From contig JTDE01000722.1 in NCBI GenBank assembly GCA_014338405.1, forward strand, positions 60,034 to 124,033: a stretch of 64,000 nt of DNA, in the 5' to 3' direction. The position numbers and the translations under genes were made by a program. Shown one piece after another: positions 1-10,700 of this stretch (its first letter is position 1; every line of letters starts with the position of its first letter). The DNA is from Paragonimus skrjabini miyazakii (lineage: Eukaryota; Platyhelminthes; Trematoda; Plagiorchiida; Troglotrematidae). A model generated the notes under the pieces. That model did no database searches and was not told the DNA's origin. It saw nothing but the letters and a program-made list of their open reading frames with translations.

Positions 1-139
1 TTGTATCAGCGCTAGTAGGATGTTTGGTGATGTCAAACATTACACAGCTATGGGTGGAATGGTTTTGCTATATGTGGCGTCGACGTTATCTCAACATTTT
101 TGCGAAAGCCGAGTGTACGATGTCACTGTAAAGGTAATT

Positions 140-583
140 CTACTGTGGGGCTGAAAGACTTCGGCCACTCGCGTGGAGAGTGGTTATAAACCATATGTTT
201 TCGACAATCACTGATTTCGAACTATTAGCGACGTATGACTGGAACACCGTGTCAGCAATGTCGAAGTTCTCCGACGTGTTTTCTGAGCCGACAGGCTCTG
301 TCAACCCCTGATCGCGCTGATTTCGTCTGACAGGCTCCGTTGGCTTGGTTACATCTTGCGAATAACAACTCAACGCTTGCTGCATTCTGCTTTTTTCGCG
401 AATGATTGAGTAGGTGCATTCGGCAGCTCGGTAATCAGCGTATGACTTGGGTTCGAAGCTTATTTCAATGGTCGTGGATGCTGTGTGATATGGCGAAAAA
501 TAGAATTCACCGGCGCTGACGTTACGAATCACCGTACGCATCAGTGCAGTTTTCTTTTCGCTTTTGTACAGTCTTTTTTTCAT
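140..583 (-). CDS. Unrecognised 147-codon open frame
   Basis: One of the longest uninterrupted frames in the window. It starts at an ATG preceded by an AT-rich stretch with a TATA-like run (624-652) and ends in a stop at 140. The product is hydrophilic and low in simple repeats, begins with a basic stretch (MKKRLYKSEKK) and has no obvious signal peptide, membrane segment or familiar motif. Mixed composition argues for genuine coding, but no family is recognised. It could be a single-exon gene, one exon of a larger gene, or chance. No splice signals were convincingly assigned. Confidence 0.3.
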   Translation of the reverse strand: MKKRLYKSEKKTALMRTVIRNVSAGEFYFSPYHTASTTIEISFEPKSYADYRAAECTYSIIREKSRMQQALSCYSQDVTKPTEPVRRNQRDQGLTEPVGSENTSENFDIADTVFQSYVANSSKSVIVENIWFITTLHASGRSLSAPQ

Positions 584-623
584 ATTTTGGCATGATTTTC
601 AATTCAATAAGTCGTCACGTGTT

Positions 624-652
624 AGGTATATATATATATATACATATATAAA
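624..652. repeat. (TA)n microsatellite tract
   Basis: A run of alternating T and A with one CA interruption, just upstream (minus-strand sense) of the frame ending at 140. It is a simple repeat; a TATA-box role for that frame is possible but unproven. Confidence 0.8.
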
Positions 653-2400
653 CCTAGTAAATGAAATCGATCAGAGTATAGTTCACAATTGATACGTAAG
701 CCATTTTTTTTCATCGTCGCGAAATACTCTTCATGATAGCTTCGGGTGGAAAAGTTCCGGCTTTTTTTACTCGTGCAACGATGCGTATCTGCACACTGTC
801 ACGATTCGTCAAATACGGATTGAGATGTCTGAAATTCATATGGGTTCTGTTTTTTAATGATTTCCGAAGATCTTTTATTTCCTAAAGAATACTTCATTCA
901 AATTTAATACGAATATGTGGGAGTTTACTTTATTGGTTAAATTTATTTCCGCATTTTAAGAAAAGGTGTTACGATATTTACAAATAGACTTACGAATCAA
1001 ATTGCAATCTGAATCGTTAGTTTTTAAAAATATGTGGGTTATTTTTACATGAAAATTCTCAAACATAATGTGGTTGTATATATTACTTATTGTTGACTCG
1101 GGAATCATTCTGGTGTGCTAGTTCAGGGAATGTAACCCCAACTAATTAAGATGTTATAATAATCTGAATATGAAGTATGTGCCAACAAACTCAGAAGCAC
1201 CCCACACATCAAAAACACTAAACAAGACTCATATTTATCTTTCAGACTGTTCTGTTGTTGCCTATTGAAACAGCAATGTCGATTGAATCCTTCATGAATC
1301 TGAATAACATTCCATATCTAGATCTATGATTAGGTAGTTAATTGTCCGCAGGTTTTATACTTCAGCTTCAGATAGTCTTCATTTACAATACTGCTGTGTT
1401 ACAAAGCGCAATCGGCTTTTATATTTAATTTCTACAATACACCTTGGTCAATCAAACGAGCGTAACGATAAATTCCTTCACCAAGTTTTCAAATTTAGCC
1501 TATCAAATTAACCGCAGTCGAACTGAAACTATGGTAATTAACATTTTCGATTAGCTGCTAGTTTGACATTTACTTCTTGATCAAGAAAAGGGCAATTCAC
1601 TTGTTTGCTATCGTGATTTTGTTATTAACTGGCACATTATGAACAGTGATAATGCAGCACTGTCCAGTGGTAATTACATGAAACATTTGGTTGCTTTTTT
1701 TCAAACACCACAATACTTCAAATAAAATGTTTGTGAATTCAAATGCTGTGCTTCTCGTACTTTTGCGAAATAAATGAACCATCACCCAACCCCTTAAAAA
1801 CTTTGTTTTCATTTTGTAATGTTTTCATTCGTTAGCACATTTTTTCAAAATTCTAGCTAAAAATGGATAAAAATTGTGATAGACCAATAATTATTATGAA
1901 TTCCACAGGTTAAAATAAAATTATATGGTTTGTATACATCCAAATCTATGTTGGACAGATCACGAAGGCAAAAGTCGCGGGATAATGAGCAGACTAAAAA
2001 CTCATCCACTTTCTATCAGGCACTGAACTGCATCATACAGCAAGTTCAACGTGAATGTGGCTCAGACGATATAAAACACAAAGGTTTCAAGTGTGCAGAG
2101 TAAAGAGAACAAGAAACCTATTTACCGATGTAGCAACTTTCAGAAAAGTTTCACAAAACGTACAGATCACAGGACAGTGGCAATATTTGTGTAAATTTAA
2201 AACAGTTCTTTCCCTTCAGAAGTTTGAACAGCACTGTTAGAACACGAAAACTGGTAGATGCAAGCATTTCGTATTGACTCATCCGTACCAAATTTACAAT
2301 AACATGAAACGGTTGTTTTTTATCGAACAGTTTAGGTGTGGGTTGGGTTGATAGTCGATTGATTTGTTAGGAAAGGTCACTAAGTCCAAGGCAGGGTCAA
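653..2400. other. No gene or repeat recognised
   Basis: AT-rich sequence with only short open frames (for example 1597-1812 minus), none with a recognisable motif. No tRNA-like boxes or members of the repeat families described elsewhere in the window were seen. Confidence 0.5.
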
Positions 2401-2418
2401 GTTCACAAACAATTGTTT

Positions 2419-3307
2419 CTAAGCACAAAGGGCCGGCTTCAGTAGATTGATTGCAACAGCCTCAGCAAACCGCAAGAATCTTGAGCTGGGATGACTTAAT
2501 AAGATTCTGAATGCACACGCCAGATCGATGACGTGACCACTGGTTAGGATGTGTCTTGCGATTGCGGACACTGGTTGTTTGCGTGTTTCAACAACATTGC
2601 CGTTCTTCGGTAATAATGAGTTCTGCACCCATTTAGACAAATGTTCCTTCATTCTGGAAATCAAACACCTCTCGGTTCTGCCTATGTAACTTTCTTTGCA
2701 GTTACATGTAAATTGGTAGATACAGTGTGAGGTGGCACCGACAGGTTGATCTCCTTTGATTGAAGGCACAGGCAACTTTTGGGTTCGAGCTAGAACACAA
2801 AGTTCGACTGCGTTGAATGCCCGTTTAATCGAATTGACCAGTCTTTGTGTTGTTTGATGCATACTATAATCGCCTTTAAAAAGCAATTCTATATAAACCT
2901 TCTTCTTTCTTACAGTGATCACCGGTTCGGACGGCGGTTTCGGCCTACTGTGTCTTTCTATTAACCTTTTTGGGTAACCATTTGATTGTAGTACACTCGT
3001 GAGCAACTCTAATTCCTCCACAAGACTGCCTTGTCTACAGATTCGTCTTGCGCGTGTGAATAGTGTATTCACTAGTGCGCGCTTTTGAAGGACCGGTATG
3101 AAACTACTAAAGTTTGGGTATTGACCGGACAACGTGGATTTCCTATAAACACCTCTTTTGATAGAGCCATCTTCCTGGCGACTTATGAGTATGTCTAAAA
3201 ACGGCAATTATCAGTCTCAAATTCACACGTTAACTTCGGATTGGGATGACAACTACTTAAGCGCTGCACTAGGTTATCTATTGCCTGTTTGGACCGACTG
3301 AATACTA
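2419..3307 (-). pseudogene. PLE RT C-terminal linker and GIY-YIG endonuclease
   Basis: The minus frame resumes with VFSRSKQAIDNL. After a one-base shift near 3200 it continues through PFLDILISRQEDGSIKRG and the thumb-like region (YRKSTLSGQYPNFSSF, then RARRIC) to the GIY-YIG domain. Visible endonuclease motifs are YQFTCNCKESYIGRTE (the divergent GIY...YIG pair with catalytic Arg), RMKEHL, the AIARHIL block and the conserved C-terminal glutamate in RFAEAVAI. The frame ends normally after LLKPALCA. This domain nicks target DNA for insertion. Apart from the frameshift the C-terminal half is intact over 262 codons. Confidence 0.9.
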
Positions 3308-3625
3308 TTGTTGTAATTCGAGAACGCGGATGGTACAAGGGTTGTTTATTCGACAAACCAACACATGGGTTAAGCATTTAAACAAGACCTGAAACAAAAC
3401 CACTCATTTGCACGCGGGATTCGGCTCCAGACCTTTTCGGTTGCCGCAGACATCAATGCTCAATTCCATTAAGTAGCAGGGACCACTATGAGCGATACTG
3501 CACTCTGATTTTCCTTCCTGCATTTTTCCTGCTGCTTGTACGATGTCAAAATATATGCTCCGGTCTTACTACTGAATAACCGTGGTATGAGTAGTATGTT
3601 ACGATCGCTTAACTTCACTGCACTA
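3308..3625 (-). other. Intervening segment inside PLE RT (retained intron or insert)
   Basis: About 315 nt separate motif C of the RT (ending near 3626) from the next conserved RT block, which resumes as VFSRSKQAIDNL near 3307. In typical PLE RTs these blocks are nearly adjacent. The segment has stops in every coding frame, a pyrimidine-rich TTTTGTTTCAG acceptor-like motif near 3390-3400 in minus sense, and ACTA at both edges (3304-3307 and 3622-3625), which might be a short target duplication. A clearly similar segment lies at about 23395-23715 on the plus strand next to another decayed PLE motif B. PLEs are known to retain introns in some invertebrates, so an intron is favoured over an independent insertion. 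A clean GT-AG pair restoring frame was not found. Confidence 0.6.
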
Positions 3626-4803
3626 GTGTATCATCAACGTAGCGTTTGTAGTATGACAGACTCGTTATATATCCGGCTAACTCTTGTTCAATCTTTAACA
3701 TGAAAATGTCAGGTAAGAGTAGCCCTAATGGACTTCCCATGGCTACCCCATCTATTTGGCTGTAGCACCGATCAAGAAAACGGAAGCTGACGTTTTCAGT
3801 GCATAATAATAAGGCTTCCCTCAGAATATCGCTAGGCAGAGGCAAAGTAATGTGGCTCGTTTCAACGAGTTCACAAATATAGTCAATTGTCTCATGTAAC
3901 GGGACATTCGTGAACAGTGACTGAACGTCTATTGAACACATCAACTCATTAGCAAGATTGATGTTGTCTAAGTCACTGATCAGTTCGAAAGAATCTTCAA
4001 TGGAATATGCCTGAAACTTTTGTCTTAAAGGATTTAAGATAGTGCCTAACCAGCGTACCAGTTTATCGTACGGAGAATCGGTCGTTGCCAGGATAGGCCT
4101 AAGAGGCATTCCGGACTTGTGTGTTTTAGGGAGGCCGTAGAGTTGAGGTGTTGACGACGCACATGGTTTAAGGGATTTGTACGTCACTTCATCGATTATG
4201 TGCAGTTGTAAGAGAAAGTGAAGATGCCGTCCTATGCGATTTTCAACTTCACTGACGTTGTCCACTGTGTGTATTTTGTGAAACTTTGTTCGGTCCTCTA
4301 ATATTGACAGCATCTTCTACACATACGCGTCCCTGTCTAGAATGACTGCACCGGAGCCCTTGTCTGGCTTGAGTATTACTACATTTTTTGATTTAAGTTC
4401 TCTTAGTGATTGTAGGTGTTGTTTTGTAACAGCGCACCGGCCGTTGGTCGGAGTCATGATCAACCCATTAGCTATATCGGTGAGTTTGGTTTTAAGCCAG
4501 CCTAAGTTGTCAGCAGTAGTTGGCTGAAGATCTGATAAGTGATCAATTAGGCTCTCAAACTGGGCTTCAACATAAATACGGCTGGGCTTATATGATGGTA
4601 TTTTATAACCTAGACCCAGACCTAAGGCTTCTAATTGCAAAAAATTCAACTGTACTGAAGAACAGTTCAATACATACTTACTAGGATCCAGTGGAATTCG
4701 TTCTTCAGCAGGCTTCTTATGTGACTTCTGCAAACGATTGATGTAAATCTTCTTCGTACGATCGACGATCGCCTTACACGTGGATTTGTGCTGGACAGTT
4801 CAG
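3626..4803 (-). pseudogene. PLE reverse transcriptase, N-terminal and palm parts
   Basis: Copies RNA into cDNA at the chromosomal target in PLE mobility. From 4803 down to 4317 the frame gives the PLE N-terminal region, including the block VVILKPDKGSGAVILDRDAY. After an in-frame TAG (4314-4316) the same frame continues with the fingers and palm: GLPKTHKSGMPLRPI, motif A around SIDVQSLFTNVPL, motif B around GVAMGSPLG (about 3730-3755) and catalytic motif C YKRYVDDTLV (YVDD at 3630-3641). The frame ends at TGA two codons after motif C. The catalytic aspartates of motifs A and C are present, so decay is by stops and the insertion rather than loss of the active site. Confidence 0.9.
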
Positions 4804-4809
4804 AAAAAG

Positions 4810-7290
4810 AAGGCAAATTGGAAAACATAGAAGCACCAAAGGTAATATTACGAAATAAGTAATTAAGCGCACTAAAAACTCAAGTACTGTCTATCAAGAA
4901 TAGGATTACACAATTCAGCAAATAGCAGCCAGCTACCTTCAATAATAAGATATCTGAAGTATCTCTATTCTACCGCCATGGTTCTAGTGATCTAATAAGT
5001 TGAGTCTAGGTTTGGTGTCCAGACTTGGACTTAGAAATCACTACCGATGACTTAGTTACCACAGACTGGTGGGTTGTGGTCACATCTAGAAACTAAGAAT
5101 GTGTTCCGTGCAAGTCAACTGTCAGACTTGATATTTTAGCTTTGGAAAATTAGCCCCAAGATATTTATTTTTGCTCGGCTCATGCATTTTCCTAACAAAT
5201 GTTCAGTTTGCTGACCGATGTTATAAACTAAAGCCAAGTCCCCTCCGGTGAGTCTATAGCACTTTGGGAATTGGCGTAATTTGTGCAACCTATTTGGCTA
5301 GAATAAAAACCGTGTACCTTAATTCTTTTTTGTATCTCTACGTTGTACCTTCTCCCTAAGAATAATGTACTTTACAAAATGGGCATGACAAGTCAATATA
5401 ATATGCTGATAATAGTCAACTTCAGGCATTTCTTCAGAAATTAGCATTACACTGTGGGGTCAAACTCAAGTGGAAGTATTTATCTTCCAGGTACTCTTTA
5501 TTCCTTGTGTATTGACTCAACCTTGTTCTTTCTCATTCACCTACATAATCTGCTTTTGACTACTGGTAAGCTGAGAAGCACATCGTCAGTTACACCTTAT
5601 CTTGCCGAATCATTATGGGACAAATTAAAAACTCTTCCAATTAGATCAGGTAGGCAATTCCGCATGTTTTGATTCAATGCTGTGTTTGCATACCTGAAAC
5701 CTTTACCAAGTCATCTGTGTCAAGACCTTATTGAATTATCCAGCATGGACACTGTATACCGCTGTAAGCACTGCTATGCTCCACGGAAGAACTGAAAGCA
5801 CAATAACAGTTGACTGTCTATTATTAGGGAACGGACGTTTAGCAACTTTATTCCCAAAACAATGAGCAGATTTGTAACCACGGAACATAGAAACCGCTTA
5901 TCATATCAATTTCACAGAAGAGTACGCACAATGCCATAACTACACATATCCAGGTGTCGACCAACGGAAGTCTATTTGCAAGAAGTACCAGTTATCTGAG
6001 AACTCACTCGCGCGTTAATCAGTTCGGATAGTGGACCGTACAAAGGTCTCATTATCATAAATCTAAACGACTAAAATACCGTACAAACGGATCGATTTAA
6101 GGATATTAGTCGAAGTAATTGAAAGACTGACAAGTTAATTGCTTCGTTGCTACACTGGAAATGTGTTCATTTCAAAGAAGGTCTGTTAATAGGCTAGTCA
6201 AAAACTAAAAGATCTATAACCTGATCAGTATGTCAATAGTGACTTATACTGCTCCTCAGGAAACAGTTGTGTTTGAAATGACACGGCTAATTGGTAATTT
6301 TGTTAATTGCGGTGAATAGCCAATAGTCATAAGAAATTTTCAAAATGTACCAAAACAACGATAATTGAAGCTAGATAGTTTCGACAGCTGTTACGTCGAA
6401 ATCTGTTACCTGTGATCGCGAACTTTGAAAATCAGTGTCGTGTACTGAACAGGTTGACTGATTATCATATAGCACTATGCAAAGGTTCTTGTGATATCTT
6501 TAATAAAAGCTTCCTTAGTGTTTATTTTGAAAGCAAACAATCTACGAGAACGATGATCACTTACCATTCCAAAATGTGGTCAACTTCTGAGAGCGTTTTG
6601 GTAGCTTTGCAGTCTCAGGATATCTTGTTGGTGGTACTGACACAACGGTTGTTCCTTTTTGCAAGCTAAGATTAGTTTGGGATCACTTATTATTTCTCAT
6701 GATTTATTAAACACCGATGGTCATCCCGATGGCCAGCAAATAACACCCATCAACTTTAATAATTAAACACAGGGACGTTTTCTACTCTGAGTATTTTCAT
6801 GTTGCACTCAATGTTATGTTGTCGTTGTCAGATTAACAGAGTTTGTTTCCATTTTACGAAGAGTTGTAGCTAAACTGTGTGATCGATACAATTCGATGGT
6901 GCGTTTCTTGTTGTTCTTCTTTCTCCATGCCTATTTTAATTGCTTATGCCTATCACCTACATTCACCACGCGGTTTAAAGACCAAAACGTCGAAATGCCG
7001 AAATACAATAATGTGTTCACCACTTTGCTTCATTGTTATGGACACATTTTTGTTTTATCCGACTCCCAAACTTCAGTCCAATCCTACTGATGTTGAACCT
7101 TCTCATTTTGTTCTGTTTACATTCATGTTCGCACTGTGTTGTTGGCACTACAATTGAAGTGATTGCTGTTTGTTTTGTTCTACCAAAATGAGTAAAGCTA
7201 TACATCCGCAGATTACTTTGTATTTTTAGTCCTAGAGCAATAACTGCATCATCAAACCGTACTTTGCTCCATGTACCTTATCCGATCCTC
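4810..7290. other. No gene recognised
   Basis: Short open frames only. Two overlapping plus frames near 6879-7157 and a minus frame at 7017-7205 share sequence but show no motif. The segment lies upstream (minus sense) of the PLE and may include its untranslated leader. No repeat family member was recognised. Confidence 0.45.
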
Positions 7291-7292
7291 TT

Positions 7293-7742
7293 TCAAGTGG
7301 ACAAACAGTTCTGTCCATTTGGTCTCATACTCCTACACAATAGTGTAGAACTGTTCCTCTCATTAACAGTCCACCTGAGACAATTGTCAGAAGTTTCCCT
7401 AGGCATTAGACCGAGGTTTGGAGTCTTAATAAACACTATTTTGAAACCTAACCCGTTTTGATCCATGAGTGTATAGAAACGACCTTCCTTCATTCCGCTC
7501 TTAACTGCTTTAATGACGAGGTTCTTTGACCACTGAATGAGCTTTTAGGCATCTTGTCGATCTTTAAGAGATACATTCAGTGTTTCCATACCTGTCCCAC
7601 GAACAACATTTCGTCTTCCGGATTCTCTCATCAGCCAACAAGCTGGACAGATACTTGATATTTCAGACCGTTCACTATTTTCGTACTCACACGAGAACAG
7701 TTCGCTAGTCTGACCGGTAGGCGCTTCTGTTTGTAAAGGCTA
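7293..7742 (-). pseudogene. Unrecognised coding-like segment with one stop
   Basis: On the minus strand a single frame stays open from 7742 to 7293 except for one TAA at about 7541-7543. The product is hydrophilic and contains a CPACW motif, a serine/glutamate-rich stretch before it, and MKEGRFYTLMDQNGLGF after the stop. Nearby signals include a CAG|GTATGG donor-like site around 7586 and a CTCATTCAG acceptor-like site around 7530, so the stop could lie inside a very short intron. A decayed mobile-element gene is the alternative. No family is recognised. Confidence 0.3.
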
Positions 7743-10700
7743 CATAAAGAACTCGAGCCCTGTACCGTTTTATTTACTGGTTTCAGGGCATTTCTACGTT
7801 TACTTCGATCGAATTATGATGGCTTGTTTTAAGCGACGTTACGTGCTAACAAGCTGCATACAACGAAACGTTTCTCATAAACGTGGCACTATAAATGATG
7901 AATTTTTCGTACATGTTAACCTCCACATCCGTCAACAATTTTACTTCAGGTGAACTATTCGGATAGAGAAATTATCAACTTCTAGCTCACCTGTGTCGTC
8001 TGCCTTCAGTACTTTGAAGCAGGGATCACGGTCGTCAGACCATTTGTCTGTCTACTAGAAAAACAGAAGCTTCGTCGTCATCCTCGTCTCTCAGCTGTGT
8101 CTATCTCGTCATGTCACATATTTCTGCAGACGTACTAGTTTTCCAGTATGGTTTCATCAAAAACCCTCGGTATGATTGTTTTATCACACGCCCATCACAC
8201 AATGTCCCACACGAAAGCACTGCAAGCGAACATTGTGGATTATCTTATCTTATACTGATAGCCAACAATAAATCGATTCGACTCAGTAGTAATACTTCGT
8301 CACGTTTTATCACTTACCGATACTCTCATGCGACCTCCTGAGACAAAACATAACTGTGCTGGTTCATGAGTGCTCTCCGCTCCATTTACTTAATAGCTTT
8401 GACAATAGTACAGTGGAAAACCATCCATAATTTAGCCCCGTTCTGCCACGCATGCCGTCACGGCACACGCCCAGTCTGGCTAATCTGTGCGCAACTGTAC
8501 GCAGATCGCAGTTATCAGCTTCACGATTAGAAGATTTGTGAAGTCATTCGCATTACTTGTGAACACAATATGTGAGCTGAAACCAGCGATTTTTTCCAGT
8601 CATTATAACACCTGTGAGTAGCTTTCATTGGTTCTGTCGCCCTCAAACGCTACGAATGTGTTAATACCATTTTCCAATGAAGCATATCATTAATCCAAAC
8701 TTGCCTGCCACATGTGAAGCGACGGTGGCGTCTGGTTCGCTCAGATGAGTTTAATTCTGGAGTTCAAGAAAACAATACTAATGATAACTCTGTGAGTTGT
8801 GTGCCTTACTGGTTCTGCAAATGTGTTTAAATGGCTGACTTTGTGAACTTTGACTGATAAGTGCAAGTTGGTGGACGACGTGGCGCTCCGTGTTCACCGA
8901 GGGTATGTTGACAGCCAGTACGGTTATGCACTTGTTTCTCACCTTGGCGTGTGTACATTTTTTTATGTTTTCAAGGACTGCCAGTGTATAAAAGATGGAA
9001 CACTAGTGGAGAACACTCTTTTGGTTCGTAAAACGTAGCCATTTTAAGAGGGTTACTTGTGTCAGGGGCCGGTTGATTAACTTCAATTACTTACATTTTT
9101 GATGCGGGGATTTGAGTAATTTCAAGTACATCACCCACAGTTGTTTGTGTCTTCGTATTTTTTCGAAAAGAAGCATTAGGTTTGAGTCGCGATTTTGTTG
9201 ACGCTCATCAATAAGTCATATTCAATAACTTAATACATATATTGAGAACATGCCGTTCAACCACTAAGCAGAAGTAGCATCTGCATGTTGCTACACCCCC
9301 CAGCCTTCAGATAATTCCATCCGGAATATAGAAGAAAACGTCAAAATGTCAAATTGCGTTGAGGTGTAATATATGACGTTTCAATCCGGTCGTTAACGTG
9401 GGCATAGGCATGACAAAATTAACATGGTTCTGGAAGATGTAACCTATTAATGTCAGGTCAAGGGGACACATACAACAATCATCTTGCTCACATACGATTA
9501 GAGTTACTCCACTGTTAACAAACCACGGGAACGGGTGTGCGCTTAAACGCTTGTGCTGCAATACTTCTCTGTGTGGCACACATGTTCTCTTATTACTGCG
9601 CGGCAGACATCCGATTCAGGTTATGCACCCTTGTCTATCGGCCACTTTCGAGATGTCCAGTTGAGGGACATTTACCATCAATACCCTTTTTGTTCCACCA
9701 TAATCGATGGCCGTTGGTTCAGGCGAACACGGATTGAAACTCTGTAGGCACTGACGAAACTTAGCAAGCGACATCTATGCATCACACTCTTCAGGAGACA
9801 ATAAGGACAAACAGGAATTGAAGTGTAGCGTAGTAAGCGAATAAATCACGATAATTATGCGGACTTTTAGTCATACTGTCCTATGTAAGCAGCCTTCGTT
9901 CATGAATTCTTCGAGTAGCACCGGTTAAAGTGTTGTTGTACCTTCCCAAGGTAACATTTTTGAAGCGCATGGAGTCAGATATTTCAAATGTGAACTCTCG
10001 TTAGACAAGGCCCTTATTAGTGGAGTCACTACGTTTCCAAAGCCGCATGGAAACTGTTAAATAAATTGAGCAGTGGACATCACGATAGTATTTTTTGCTG
10101 TCCACCGATAGGGTCAACTTAATTTTCAGTTATTGTAGCGCTCTAAATGCTTCCTTATCAACCATCTCGTTTGTCACAAAAGAAGTTGCACTCGGACAGT
10201 GAGTTGAAGAGCTGAAACGTGTCGCATTACTACAAGCCCTACGGAAACATCAACAAAGCATACTTTCCTCCCATACATCAAAATTCTGTTAGGACTGACT
10301 ACAAGACCTCCGCGGCTATATGACTTCATGCAGGTACACAAAACAACCACAGTTTTGCTAATAATATTACCCATACCGAAAGAACAACGTGAAACCACTA
10401 ATGAAAAAGGCTTCAGTCACAAAACCAAATAAGACGAGAGTCAGCCGAAAACAGGCAAACGTCGTGCGTGCAAGTGCATGAACACAAAGTGACCATCAAA
10501 GAAAACAATGAATCTTTAATCGTCTCCGTCCACACACAACCACAGCATAGCGGAAATTTAACTTTAAGCGGATATCTGTTACGTGGTATTCACGTAACCG
10601 ATCCAGTACATAAATGTAGAATTGAACAAAACATGTGAGCCGATGGGATCCAAACATTAAAGAAAATCTAGTCGAGATCATAACTGGACGCCAACAATAC

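Larger units (their letters stand above)
2419..4803 (-). mobile_element. Penelope-like retroelement, near complete but decayed
   Basis: Read on the minus strand, the order is PLE N-terminal region, RT, an intervening non-coding segment, RT C-terminal linker, GIY-YIG endonuclease. This RT plus GIY-YIG pairing is diagnostic of PLEs. The reading is broken by an in-frame TAG at 4314-4316, a TGA soon after the YVDD motif, the intervening segment at 3308-3625, and a one-base frameshift near 3200. It is therefore not expected to encode an active product. No terminal repeats were identified around it. It is the most complete of about seven PLE pieces in the window. Confidence 0.9.
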
